A DNA stretch of 64,000 nucleotides from assembly GCA_036867785.1 (NCBI GenBank), contig CP145415.1, positions 806,001-870,000 of the forward strand. The letters are read 5' to 3'. Position 1 is the stretch's first letter; the number at the start of each line of letters is the position of its first letter. The notes under the pieces were generated by a model that saw nothing but the letters and a program-made list of their open reading frames with translations, did no database searches and had not been told where the DNA came from. A program made the position numbers and the translations under genes. The DNA is from Plasmodiophora brassicae. Taxonomy: Eukaryota > Endomyxa: Phytomyxea > Phytomyxea > Plasmodiophorida. This document shows positions 32,081 through 40,968 of the stretch, piece by piece.

Positions 32081-32548
32081 ATGGCGTTCGAGGTCGTCAT
32101 CCCGATCGCCCACCGCGTCCGGTACTTCCAGTATCCGCCGACCACCACCAGCCCGTCAGGGCCGGCCCTGCTGCGACCGGACGACATGGACGCCGCGTTC
32201 GATGACAGCAGCAGCGGTCCGACCGCCATCTCGCCGGTGCTCGCCTCCTGCTCGCCCATTCCGACGCCGCACCAGTGCCACATCTGCAGCAAGTACTTCA
32301 GGCGCCGGCAGTCCCTGAAGTCGCACATGTTCACCCATTCGTCGGAGAAGCCGTTCCCGTGCGCCGCCTGCCACAAGAGCTTCGTCTCGGGCCGCCACCT
32401 CGCCAACCACGTTCGGGTCCATACCGGGGAGCGCCCGTTCCAGTGCGACATCGGCGGCTGCGACGCGGCCTACACGACGAACAGCTCGTTGCGGCGCCAT
32501 CAGCTCGACGCGCATGGCGTCGACACCCAGCTGCCTGCCAGACCCTAA
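32081..32548 (+). CDS. C2H2 zinc-finger transcription factor with three fingers
   Basis: The C-terminal half holds three tandem C2H2 fingers: CHICSKYFRRRQSLKSHMFT-H, then CAACHKSFVSGRHLANHVRV-H, then the longer-spaced CDIGGCDAAYTTNSSLRRHQ-x4-H. The linkers SSEKPFP and TGERPFQ are of the canonical TGEKP type. The N-terminus is short and Pro/Ser-rich. The frame is open upstream to about 31976 without ATG, so the ATG at 32081 is chosen; an upstream exon is possible. About 155 residues. Confidence 0.82.
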   Translation: MAFEVVIPIAHRVRYFQYPPTTTSPSGPALLRPDDMDAAFDDSSSGPTAISPVLASCSPIPTPHQCHICSKYFRRRQSLKSHMFTHSSEKPFPCAACHKSFVSGRHLANHVRVHTGERPFQCDIGGCDAAYTTNSSLRRHQLDAHGVDTQLPARP

Positions 32549-32698
32549 TACCCGCCGATGGGTGGTTCGTAAACACATTCAGATGCGGCTGCGTGTCCTT
32601 TGCTCGTGTGAGGTTCGCCCCCGACGCGCGATCCCTGTGACGATATCAGCGCCCAGGCAGACGGTGCCGGCCCTGTCACATTGGTAGACGGATTCGTC

Positions 32699-34793
32699 AT
32701 GGACGCCGACGTGCCGCTGCTGCTGGGGGCGCTGCCTGACCGCTCCATTGCACTCGCCGCCGCCTGGCTGTCCGACGCCATGCACTTCCGCCCGCACAGC
32801 CCGCGTATCGCGAGCACCCCACAGCGTTTGCGCTGCTACGTCGCCCTGCATTCGCTGCCGGCCCGCGCTGCCGTCCTGCTGGCCATCATTGTCCACCTGC
32901 TCGTCCCGATCCTCAACGACCACCTGCAGGACAGGGCCGCCGTCCTCGTGGCGTGCCACGTGTACATCGTGGCCGTGTACGCGGCGCGGACGTCGGCGCA
33001 GGCCTACACGATGCCGCATCGGCTCGTACACGACCTTGTGGCCGGCGCCGTCCTTGTTGACCTCGCCGTCGCCATCGTCGTACCCGGGTCGTCGCGTGCG
33101 TCGTCCTACATCGCCCCGGTCATCATTGCGGACACGTACCCGTCGATCCGGTCCTGCCTTCGGTCGCTCAGGCAGTCGCTGATCGCCGTCCGGCCGTACA
33201 TCGAGCTGCTCGCCGCCCACGTTGTCGTCAGCGCCGCCATCGCCTGCCTCCTGCTGTCGGACCACAACCGCCATTTCGCGTCCCTGGGCGCCTCCCTCCT
33301 GTCCACCATGTACCTGTTGACCGCCGTCAATTACCCCGGCACGTGGCACCCACCACCGGACCCGGCCACGTCATCACTGATGTGATGCGCCTGATCGTTC
33401 AGATGCGATGACGCCATCGCTCGGGGCGCACCCGGCATCCGCATGGTACTTCGTGGTCTACCTGGTGGTCGGCGAATGGATCCTGCTGAACTACCTGCTG
33501 GCGGCGACGTACGGCGCGTTCCTGGCGGACAGGAGCGCGCAGATCGCCGAGCGCTTCCGATGGCAGTCGGAGGCGCTCGGCGCCGTGTTCGCCATCCTGG
33601 ACCACCAGCGGACCGGGACGATCGCCGAGCGCGACTTCTGCCGAGTCATGGCGGTGGCGCGGCCCGACCTCGACCCGGATCACGCCCGCGTCATCTTCGG
33701 GGTCCTGGACCCGACGTCGACAGGTACATGTTCCCATGAGGACTGGCTCAGCAGCGGCGACTTCCTGCAGGTCCGCTTCCGACGCGCGGTCGCTGCCGAT
33801 GACGACGACGTCGACGCCGCCGCCGGGTGGTCGCAGATGTCGACGATATCCGTTTTACAGTACCTGTCGCAAGGCGCGATTGTCGTGAACGCGTTGGTGC
33901 AGGTCGTGTTTCTCTGTAAGGGGACGGACTCGTTCCCGGTTATCGAAAGTGCTGCCATGGTGGTCGGCGTTGTCGATGTGCTGATCAGCAGGCGACGGTT
34001 CCGAACGCGGACGATCTACGTGGACCTGTGTGCGTTCGTCGTTGCCGCCCTCGGGTACGTTCTGCCCCCGCCTTGGCGCGTACTTCGCGTCGTGGTCGTC
34101 GTTCGCCTCCAGCACTGCCTACCCGGGGTCGCCCGCCTGTCAGCCGTCGTCACGCCAACGCTGGTCGCCATCGCTGGGCTGCTGCTTTGCCTGTTCTACG
34201 CCTTCGCTATGATCGGGCACATCGCGTTCAACGGCGTGGTGACCGGGTCCCTCGAGCAGCGCGTCGACGCCTTTAGCGTCATGGCGCACGACACCGCCGA
34301 GGCCTGGGACCGGAACGCGTACTACGAGTTGCATTTCAACACGTTCGGGAGGTCTCTGATAACGCTGTTCACTGTCACGATCGGGAACAGCTGGAACGTA
34401 ATCACGGACGGATACGTGGCGCTCACCGGGTCGCTGTTCACCGGCGCCTTCTTCGCCACCTTCTACTTCCTGAACAACATCGCCGTCCTGAACGTCCTGA
34501 CCTCGCTCGTCATCAACGAGTTCACGGTTGGGCGCAGTACCGCGCATGGCCGGCGCTGGCATCAGCACGTCGTCGACAGCCTGCGGCGCCGACCCTGCGC
34601 CGACCCGACCGCCTGGGCCGTCACCCGAACGATCCGCGCAGAGCACCGCTTCCTCGATCGACTCAACGACGACATCCATTCTTCCGTCCACCTAGACGCC
34701 ACGTTACGCGATCGTCTGCCGTGGCGGCAGACCTCGTTCCGACCCCGGCTCCCCGACGCCGACCCGCTCCGACCCGACGCATGTTCCTCATAA
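32699..34793 (+). CDS. Two-pore channel (TPC), voltage-gated-like cation channel
   Basis: Two six-helix channel repeats are seen. Repeat I ends with its pore: LSTMYLLTAVNYPD joined by a GC-AG intron (33339-33402) to AMTPSLGAHPASAWYFVVYL, which restores the NYPD filter-side motif typical of TPCs. S6 follows (VVGEWILLNYLLAATYGAFL). The linker holds one clear EF-hand-like loop (ILDHQRTGTIAERDF) and a weaker second one (VLDPTSTGTCSHEDW), as in plant TPC1. Repeat II includes its pore FNTFGRSLITLFTVTIGNSW and S6 FYFLNNIAVLNVLTSLVINE. TPCs act in endolysosomes or vacuoles and conduct Na+ or Ca2+. The ATG at 32699 gives about 677 residues, slightly short of most TPCs. Confidence 0.82.
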
Positions 34794-34929
34794 ACGGCGA
34801 CCTGTGTAGCGGCGTAGAGCAAGCCAATGGGCCCGGCCAGCCACGTCGGCTGCAGCGTTCGCGAATTTTGTTGCGTACGGCTCCGATGTGTGCGGCTCCG
34901 TGCGGTCGTGGCCATTCGGCAAAACGGCC

Positions 34930-35649
34930 ATGGCGTGGCGCCGCGGGAGCGCCAGTGAGAGCAGCAGCGACTGCTGCACCGTTACCGAGCCGGGCGGCGA
35001 CGTCATCGGGAGCGGGTTCCTGCGCGTCATCCAGGTGAACGGGCGCACGACCTGCGTCCAGCCAGGGAAGATCGTACTCGAGGACGACGAGTCGTACAAG
35101 GCGGTGCACCTGGGCGAACGAAACTACACGGTCGATCTGCCCACGCGGTCGTTCCTGCTCGACGACCCGATCGTGCTCGACCATGTCGTTCTGTCAACGG
35201 GCGCCGCCTTGGACTTGACGGTGAGCGTCCAGGTTCGCATATGCCGGTTTAAACGGTTCGTCCATGCGAATGGCGGATATCCTGCGCGGATGCTGGCCAC
35301 GATCATCCGGGAGCGTGTGCGCCAAACAAGCCGGTTGCGCGGAACCGCTGACGGCGTATTCGGCGCCAAGTTCATCAAGGGAGCGAACAAGGCGCTGGAG
35401 AGGGAGCTCGGTATCCGCTTGCTCAAGGTATTCATCGAGAGGGAGGTCGACAGGATGTCGACTGCCTCCTGGGGTTGGGCGGGAGACCTCGTCAGGCGGG
35501 ACGTCGACGAACCGTCCCGTCCTGGACGTCTGCCCTATGGGGAATCAATCGACGGAGAGCGCCAAGAAGAGCAGGAGAAGCGGGAACCCTCCATTGGCGA
35601 ATCTTTTGAATGGGACCGCTGCTCGGATCGATCAGCTAGTGTTGCCTGA
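34930..35649 (+). CDS. SPFH/Band-7-like protein (tentative)
   Basis: The first in-frame ATG is at 34930, giving about 239 residues without introns. The part reading VQPGKIVLEDDESYKAVHLG, YTVDLPTRSFLLDD and VVLSTGAALDLTVSVQVRIC follows the strand order of an SPFH domain (a glycine turn, a repeated-strand segment, then a D/T-x-x...V-x-V-R-I strand). A helical segment follows (LERELGIRLLKVFIEREVDR). There is no obvious membrane anchor. The C-terminus is acidic and Glu-rich. The call rests on pattern resemblance only. Confidence 0.4.
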   Translation: MAWRRGSASESSSDCCTVTEPGGDVIGSGFLRVIQVNGRTTCVQPGKIVLEDDESYKAVHLGERNYTVDLPTRSFLLDDPIVLDHVVLSTGAALDLTVSVQVRICRFKRFVHANGGYPARMLATIIRERVRQTSRLRGTADGVFGAKFIKGANKALERELGIRLLKVFIEREVDRMSTASWGWAGDLVRRDVDEPSRPGRLPYGESIDGERQEEQEKREPSIGESFEWDRCSDRSASVA

Positions 35650-35942
35650 CCATCCGACCGCGAAACGTGCGTCTCATCGTTGATAATACACTGCCGGTCT
35701 CGTGGTGGAGCAACTTTATATGTTCAGTGTTTGCGTGGACGACGCAATGGAACTCCCATTCCGCTCCAAACTTGCGAACGAGAGGGCGGACGTGGTCGCC
35801 TCTCTTGGCTCCCGGTAGCGAGACGTCTGCGCGATCAGAAGCGCAAATCGCCCAACTATTGCCGTAGAGAGTAGGTAGAGGCAAATCTGAACATCAGACG
35901 TGGGACCCGGCGCGTCGGCACCAACTCACCATACGGCCAACC
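35650..35942. other. No recognisable gene
   Basis: Nothing beyond short open frames without motif was seen between the SPFH-like gene and the small frame at 35943. Confidence 0.4.
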
Positions 35943-36116
35943 ATGCTACAAATCGTGCACATTATGCCAAGTCTCGTACGTATCGATGATGGCATCGAGA
36001 GCCAGGTCAGCCGCTACATCCTGTGGACCAGGCATGGGCCAGAGACGCTGTTTCTCCTAGTCTACAATCCGAACAATGATGATTTGCTAGGTAGTTTGGA
36101 TACAGTACCGAAATAA
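35943..36116 (+). CDS. Short open frame of 57 residues, unassigned
   Basis: An ATG-to-stop frame reads MLQIVHIMPSLVRIDDGIES, then YILWTRHGPETLFLLVYNPN and DDLLGSLDTVPK. The composition looks like folded protein rather than random frame, but there is no known domain. It may be one exon of a larger gene or a remnant. Confidence 0.3.
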   Translation: MLQIVHIMPSLVRIDDGIESQVSRYILWTRHGPETLFLLVYNPNNDDLLGSLDTVPK

Positions 36117-36746
36117 CGGGGACATACCCCCGACACGTGTACTCGGCGGGCATTTCCAACCAGCCGGAGGGGACTGTTTGGGCGGGACTGTGTCGCACTG
36201 ACCCCTGGGAGGTCAGTGCGTGCAGGAAATGGCGCCAAACGAGAGCGCTGCGCCGAGATCGGGATGCGGTGTCGTCCGCTAATGCAAGAAGGTTGCCTTC
36301 GCCATTGGCGCGTACGATTAACCAGGAAACGTGTATCGAATCGGTACGAAATGAGGATTACTTTCAAATAAAGCAGTGACGGAAGCTGCTGGACCGGTCG
36401 AAAATGTACCGGCCGGCCTCTTCTAGTCGACAAGCGGTGGAAGAGCCGACGTTTATGATCATCTGATGAAGCAGCTTGAAGTGGTACCCATACGACGTCG
36501 GGAACCGTGCAGAACACAACGCGTCATGTGGGACGCGTGGCACAATGCTACCCTATCACTTATTGTATTCCAGCAAATGGAATGCACGATGCCGGGCCAT
36601 AGTGCCGCGCGCGTCCTTGCGTCGCCCGTGTTGGGCAAACGCCCCCCAGGTCCAGGAGGCGGTCGCGTATCCAATTGCGGCGCCCCTCGCGCGCGCGCAT
36701 TGCCCGGTCGCCTGGCCGGGTCGGCGGTCGGCGCGGCGGATAGAAT
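36117..36746. other. No recognised gene; perfect 10-bp hairpin
   Basis: A perfect inverted repeat CGCACTGACC / GGTCAGTGCG (36193-36202 and 36210-36219) with a 7-nt loop lies here. An open plus-strand frame without ATG (36137-36379) runs through it. I see no domain, and no gene is called. Confidence 0.35.
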
Positions 36747-37616
36747 ATGGACGGTCGTCTGCAGGTCGTCCCGTCGACAACGCCGAACGCGGTCCCGGAT
36801 CTGCTGGCGTTCCTATCGGGGAACAATGGCGGCACCGGGCGGTTCGCGCTGTTCGTCGGCGGTCTGACTGACGGCCTGATGGCGTGCCAGTCGTACGTAC
36901 CGGCGCTGCAGGGCGCCCTGGAGCAACAGTGCCAGTGCACGCTGGTGCAATGCCAGCTGCGGTCAGCCGGCGTCGCATTCGGCGCCGTCTCCATTGCCGA
37001 CGATGTCGCGGACATCGGCGACATCACGAAATGGCTGGTGCGGACGCACGACGCGCGGTCGATCATTATCATCGGGCATTCGACCGGGGCGCAGGACGCC
37101 GCCGCGTTCGCTAAGGCTGGCGCCGAAGATCGCCTGCACGGGATCGTCCTGCAGGGGCCTGTGTCCGATCGTCTGCTACTGGAATCGTCGCCGTCGACGA
37201 ACGTCAAGGAGAACCTGGCGGTTGCGCATGCGATGGTCGAACGAGGCGAAGGACGCGAGTTCATGTCCAGGGACGTGTTCGATGACATTGCGATGACCGC
37301 CGAACGGTACGCGTCGTTAGCGGGACGGATGACGCCCGACGACCTATTCAGCAACGACCTGTCGGACGAAGAGCTCGGGCAGACGATCGGGACGATACCG
37401 GTGCCGTCGTTGTGGGCGTTCTCGATGGCGGACGAGTACGCGACGATCGATCAGAGCGCCCTGGCCGCACGCGTCCTGCAGATCGTGTCCCGATCCCGGG
37501 TCGTCCTCATCGAAGGCGCCAATCACAGCCTGTCATCAGCACCGCAACACGCTCTGGCATTCGTCGACGCCGTCGTCCACTTTGTCAACGACGTGTATCA
37601 AACTGGATATTCCTAA
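36747..37616 (+). CDS. DUF1749-family alpha/beta hydrolase
   Basis: The reading is a single exon of 289 residues from the ATG at 36747. The family pattern is clear: FALFVGGLTDGLMACQSYVP near the N-terminus, the nucleophile elbow SIIIIGHSTGAQDAAAFAKA with G-H-S-T-G, VLQGPVSDRLLLES, and a C-terminal histidine in LIEGANHSLSS. The Ser-Asp-His layout suggests a hydrolase active site. DUF1749 proteins occur in fungi, plants and protists and have no firmly known substrate. Confidence 0.8.
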   Translation: MDGRLQVVPSTTPNAVPDLLAFLSGNNGGTGRFALFVGGLTDGLMACQSYVPALQGALEQQCQCTLVQCQLRSAGVAFGAVSIADDVADIGDITKWLVRTHDARSIIIIGHSTGAQDAAAFAKAGAEDRLHGIVLQGPVSDRLLLESSPSTNVKENLAVAHAMVERGEGREFMSRDVFDDIAMTAERYASLAGRMTPDDLFSNDLSDEELGQTIGTIPVPSLWAFSMADEYATIDQSALAARVLQIVSRSRVVLIEGANHSLSSAPQHALAFVDAVVHFVNDVYQTGYS

Positions 37617-37721
37617 CAGGCGACGTCCCAGCCAGCGATACCGCCCCCTTCAAACGCGAAGGACCGCAATGTACATTTCCGTCAAATGGTTCAGGACAAT
37701 CACGTCTGTACTGACCACAGA

Positions 37722-37997
37722 TTAATGCTTGCGTGGTTGGTTCAAGTTCGCCTTCGCGACGCCTGCGTGTGCAGGCCGGATCTTCGCGGGTTTGCCGTCG
37801 TCGCGTGCCCTGTATTCGACGACGGGTCGCGGTCCCTCGGGGATATCGGGAATCGCGCGCAGCGCCTCGACGATGGGTACCGGGGCACCTGGCGCCTCGG
37901 GTGCCGGTTCATGATGGTAATGCTTGACCTGCGGCACGCGCGCACCGCCCGCCTTCCGCGCCTTGGTGATCAGCTCGACCGGTTCCGCGTCCGACAT
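37722..37997 (-). CDS. DAP1-like (death-associated protein 1 family) small protein
   Basis: A 91-residue, uninterrupted, Pro-rich and basic frame starts at the ATG at 37997. The N-terminal KARKAGGARVPQVKHYHHEP resembles the KAGG segment of DAP1, and the C-terminus AGVAKANLNQPRKH resembles its IQQPRK ending. The length also fits (human DAP1 has about 102 residues). DAP1 is a disordered regulator of ribosome hibernation and autophagy in animals. The similarity is short, so this is a moderate call. Confidence 0.55.
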   Translation of the reverse strand: MSDAEPVELITKARKAGGARVPQVKHYHHEPAPEAPGAPVPIVEALRAIPDIPEGPRPVVEYRARDDGKPAKIRPAHAGVAKANLNQPRKH

Positions 37998-38042
37998 TGT
38001 CCAAATCCAATGCGGTGGTCCGTTGCCAGCGCGCCCTCCGCG

Positions 38043-38450
38043 TCAGTGACGGGCGGGGCAAGCAGCGACTGGCGAGCGGCGACTGTGAGGCCGGCTGGGC
38101 TGCAGCCCCCCGTCGTCCTGGATCTCAAAATAGACCGCAATCGACAGGCGATTTGAGTTGGACGGACGAGCAACGCTTGCACAGGATGCGGGGCACCTGC
38201 TCTTCTCGGGCGCCGGTGCAGGCGCTGCTTGAGGATGCGGTTGTGGTGGAGGCGGCACAGGTTGATCAGGTTCGAGCTGACGCAAGTTGCTCCTGAGGAC
38301 CCAGGCTGGCTGCACGATGCCTTGCAGAACGTTGCCGAGAAGCGTCACGCCGGCCTTCCAGCATAGTATCACAGCAGCGATTCCGGGGTCTTGTCTTCCG
38401 AGAACCGCACACTGTCGCCCGTCTTCCTAGTCAGACCGGACAGGCTATGC
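38043..38450 (-). pseudogene. 3' remnant of the tail-anchored protein gene (copy B)
   Basis: It matches exon 3 of the gene at 14713-15382: WKAGVTLLGNVLQGI, SNLRQLEPDQPVPPPP and QAAPAPAPEKSR. The upstream part, with exons 1 and 2, is absent, and downstream of EKSR the basic patch and membrane anchor are not preserved. The similarity begins near 38450, in the region equivalent to 15040 in copy A. Confidence 0.7.
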
Positions 38451-38925
38451 TTCATTCAGGAACTAGACGAGTGGGTGACCAGGTAGTTGCAGTGGGTAAG
38501 TTAGAAGCCGCTGTATGGTTTCGCTTAATCGGACCCCTTTCCCATTGTGGGTTGAAACGACGGTTGTTTGCTAATTAAGCCGAATATTGTAGGTATATAC
38601 ATGCTGGCCCACGAGTTCACCCCATTGGACAACCACTCACGTAATACTAAAAGGTGTAAACTTCGGATGGTGTACACGTTGAGTGGCCATTTATTTGTTG
38701 CTTGCTGGTCACATGCTCGGCAGCCATGTTCGCTAGCCTGGACGTCCCCGCGAATGCAGGAAGGACACATTCCGCAAAGCAAATCGACAGAGATGAACAT
38801 AGGCACGATTGCGATATGTCAGAGCTTTTCAGATGATAACTTCCATGTATTTCTGTTTTGACTGGTAGCGTCACCGTGTTTCAGTGCTCTTTCAACGTTT
38901 GTGCGGTACGCTCCCTTCCGGCTCG

Positions 38926-40032
38926 TCAGTACCCATAGCGCCGAGGATCTAACGCGTCACGGATGGTCTCGAGACCAGGAACGTCGTCGACCAGATCCAC
39001 TGGCCTCTCTTCCCAATTGTTCTGTATACGGATGGCAGCGACCATTGGACGAATGAGCTTCTCGACCCACATTTGCTTGTGGGCCTCCTCATCTTCCCGG
39101 CTTCCTGATCCCCGAAACGCCGACCTATATTCAAATAAGTATCTTTGTCGCATGCTGAAGCCACTCGTGTCGACTCACACGGCAGCTCGGGCGATCAGGT
39201 GCAATGCCGTGTCGCCATTGCCGTCCTGCACCTCGGTCGATGCACCCGCTCGAATCATGTCGGAGACGATGGAGCCCAACGTCCCCAGACTACAATCGAG
39301 AGCCGCCATTCCGCAGCCTCTGCAACAATCGCTGTTATTGGGTTGTCGCTGTTACTGGGTTGCCTGGGAGCAGCAGCACCTGAATGGTGCCATGCCACTT
39401 ACGTGGCTGTGTCCTGCCAGTAACCGATGAGGGAATGCAACGGCGCCCTCCCGCGCTCGTTCTGTATGTTGATGAAGTTCCCGTCCGCGCCGCTAACCAA
39501 ATAGTCGAGGATTCGCATCTGGTCCCGCAGCATTGTGGCAAAACACTCTGGCCTATGCGGTTAGTCGTTAAGTAGGGCTTTGATCCTCAGTTACGCGTCA
39601 CGTATACCGAAAACGATACCCTCCAGTAGCGAACACGTTAATAAAACTGTTCAGGGCTGTGTTTCCTTGCGCATCGACAATATCGTGTGGGACGCGATCG
39701 TTCCCGTCGGCGCAAAGGAGGCGCAACAACTCGCCCGTCTGAAAGTAGTAGTTGTGCAGGGCCGAGGACGTGTATGGTTCTTGGTATTCCGAAACGAGTT
39801 CAGGCAAACGACGATGCAGAATCGACGCGATCACATGCAGCAACGTCAGTTCGGACGAAGTGGCGGTGCTGCTTTTATGCAACGGGTGCACTGATCCCAG
39901 GACCGGTCTTTGACATTGAAGAACGCGTCTGATCAGATCACCAATGTCACGCTTGTCGCTGACGCGCATCTTTGCCGCATTCGTGAAGCCGACCAGCAAG
40001 CCCACGGCTAGGACCGCCCCCCAGCACGCCAT
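38926..40032 (-). pseudogene. Ankyrin-repeat gene, inverted copy B (probably decaying)
   Basis: The ATG at 40032 and signal peptide (MACWGAVLAVGLLVGFTNAA) are intact, and the first exon is close to copy A (LLHVIASILHRRLPELVSEY; DAQGNTALNSFINVFATGGY). In the third unit, the codons corresponding to AAAECVDTGDF in A read GTG TGA GTC GAC near 39170, an in-frame stop unless the GTGAGT there acts as a donor for an extremely short intron. The C-terminal exon to 38926 is otherwise readable (KMWVEKLIRPM-like, ending RDALDPRRYGY). It may be expressed in truncated form. Confidence 0.65.
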
Positions 40033-40517
40033 AATGCAGAATGATCAGCAAGGGTTCTCCGCACCTGGTCTGATGACAGGCCAGCGGGGTCTGGGGAGGA
40101 GGCGACTGGCGGTAGGTATCCCTATCCCCGTCTATATTTAGTCACAGTATTGTAGTCAGGACCAGCCAGTCCCAGTCCCCTGTCTGGGCCCCTAATTTCC
40201 CCGACGTGCTTGGGCTCCTTTTCGCCAGACTTGCACGATGACGTGTTTGACGCGTGGTACACGCTGCGTGCTTGCTGATTCTTGCCGCTCAAGGGTCGTT
40301 GTGATTAACCGACGACACACGTCGCACCATCGAGGGTGTCACCAGTGACGCCGGCGCTCGCTCATTCGCAATGCTGCTGGCCTCAATAGGTACATGGAAC
40401 AAGTGTGAACTCGTCTTCAGTCGCCATACCAGCGTATCAGAAGCCACGACAATATGTTTTATGCTCGCCCTTGCCGGACCACGGGGCAAACGGCTGCCTG
40501 CTCATGCACCACTGGGA

Positions 40518-40549
40518 CCCCGGTCCCCGGTTTGAACCGGGAACCGGGG
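40518..40549. repeat. Near-perfect 32-bp palindrome
   Basis: Fifteen of sixteen base pairs match around a 2-nt centre, very GC-rich (CCCCGGTCCCCGGTT on the left arm). It lies in the part of copy B that has no counterpart in copy A. Confidence 0.7.
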
Positions 40550-40599
40550 CCACCTGCACGGGCTCACAGCCTGGGCGCACTCGCCGCTCGATTCCGATG

Positions 40600-40905
40600 C
40601 CAGCTGCAGACCGGGCTGCCAACTGGGCCAGAGAGCGGAGTCGAACGGCGAGTGCCACGCTGTGAGCCCAACGGCACCGACGGCCTGGTGCGTCAGGAAC
40701 TGCAACCACGACCCGCCGAACTGCCCTGACTCCGGACTTGTGCTCCGACGACTGCGAGCTGTACCACGCGTTCGGCCCCGTCACCACGGCCTGGTGTCGC
40801 GCCAACTGCTCCCAATCCCATGACCTGCCGTTCTGCCCGCCTGGCCTATGGTCCTCCAACTGCATGCCTGCGTATGTGCCGCTGCCCACTAACGCTTGAC
40901 CGTCA
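40600..40905 (+). pseudogene. Decayed cysteine-rich secreted protein gene (copy B)
   Basis: It matches the gene at 12014-12316 from the codons GECHAVSP onward and through to the C-terminal CMPAYVPLPTNA. The signal peptide is replaced by unrelated sequence, and the first repeat is disrupted after HDPPNCP by an insertion of about four bases that shifts the frame. A second, rougher relative of the repeat start appears on the opposite strand just upstream (about 40570-40610). Confidence 0.7.
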
Positions 40906-40968
40906 GTCGACCCACTGGACACGATCGCCGTGACTCGTAAGAGCACCCACCGATGGCGTGCCATTGTT

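Larger units (their letters stand above)
38190..40945 (-). repeat. Inverted segmental duplication, copy B
   Basis: The segment is homologous to 11970-15290 in reverse orientation. It lies between the DAP1-like gene and the TMEM260-like gene, with its right edge about 25 bp from the TMEM260 stop. Relative to copy A it lacks about 700 bp, has a rearranged cysteine-rich gene and carries a short palindrome insertion at 40518-40549. Confidence 0.85.

Noticed and set aside
40518-40549. tRNA gene (the sequence GGTTTGAACC resembles a T-arm)
   Set aside because: The flanks do not form a cloverleaf and there is no A box at the right distance; the pairing is one long palindrome instead.
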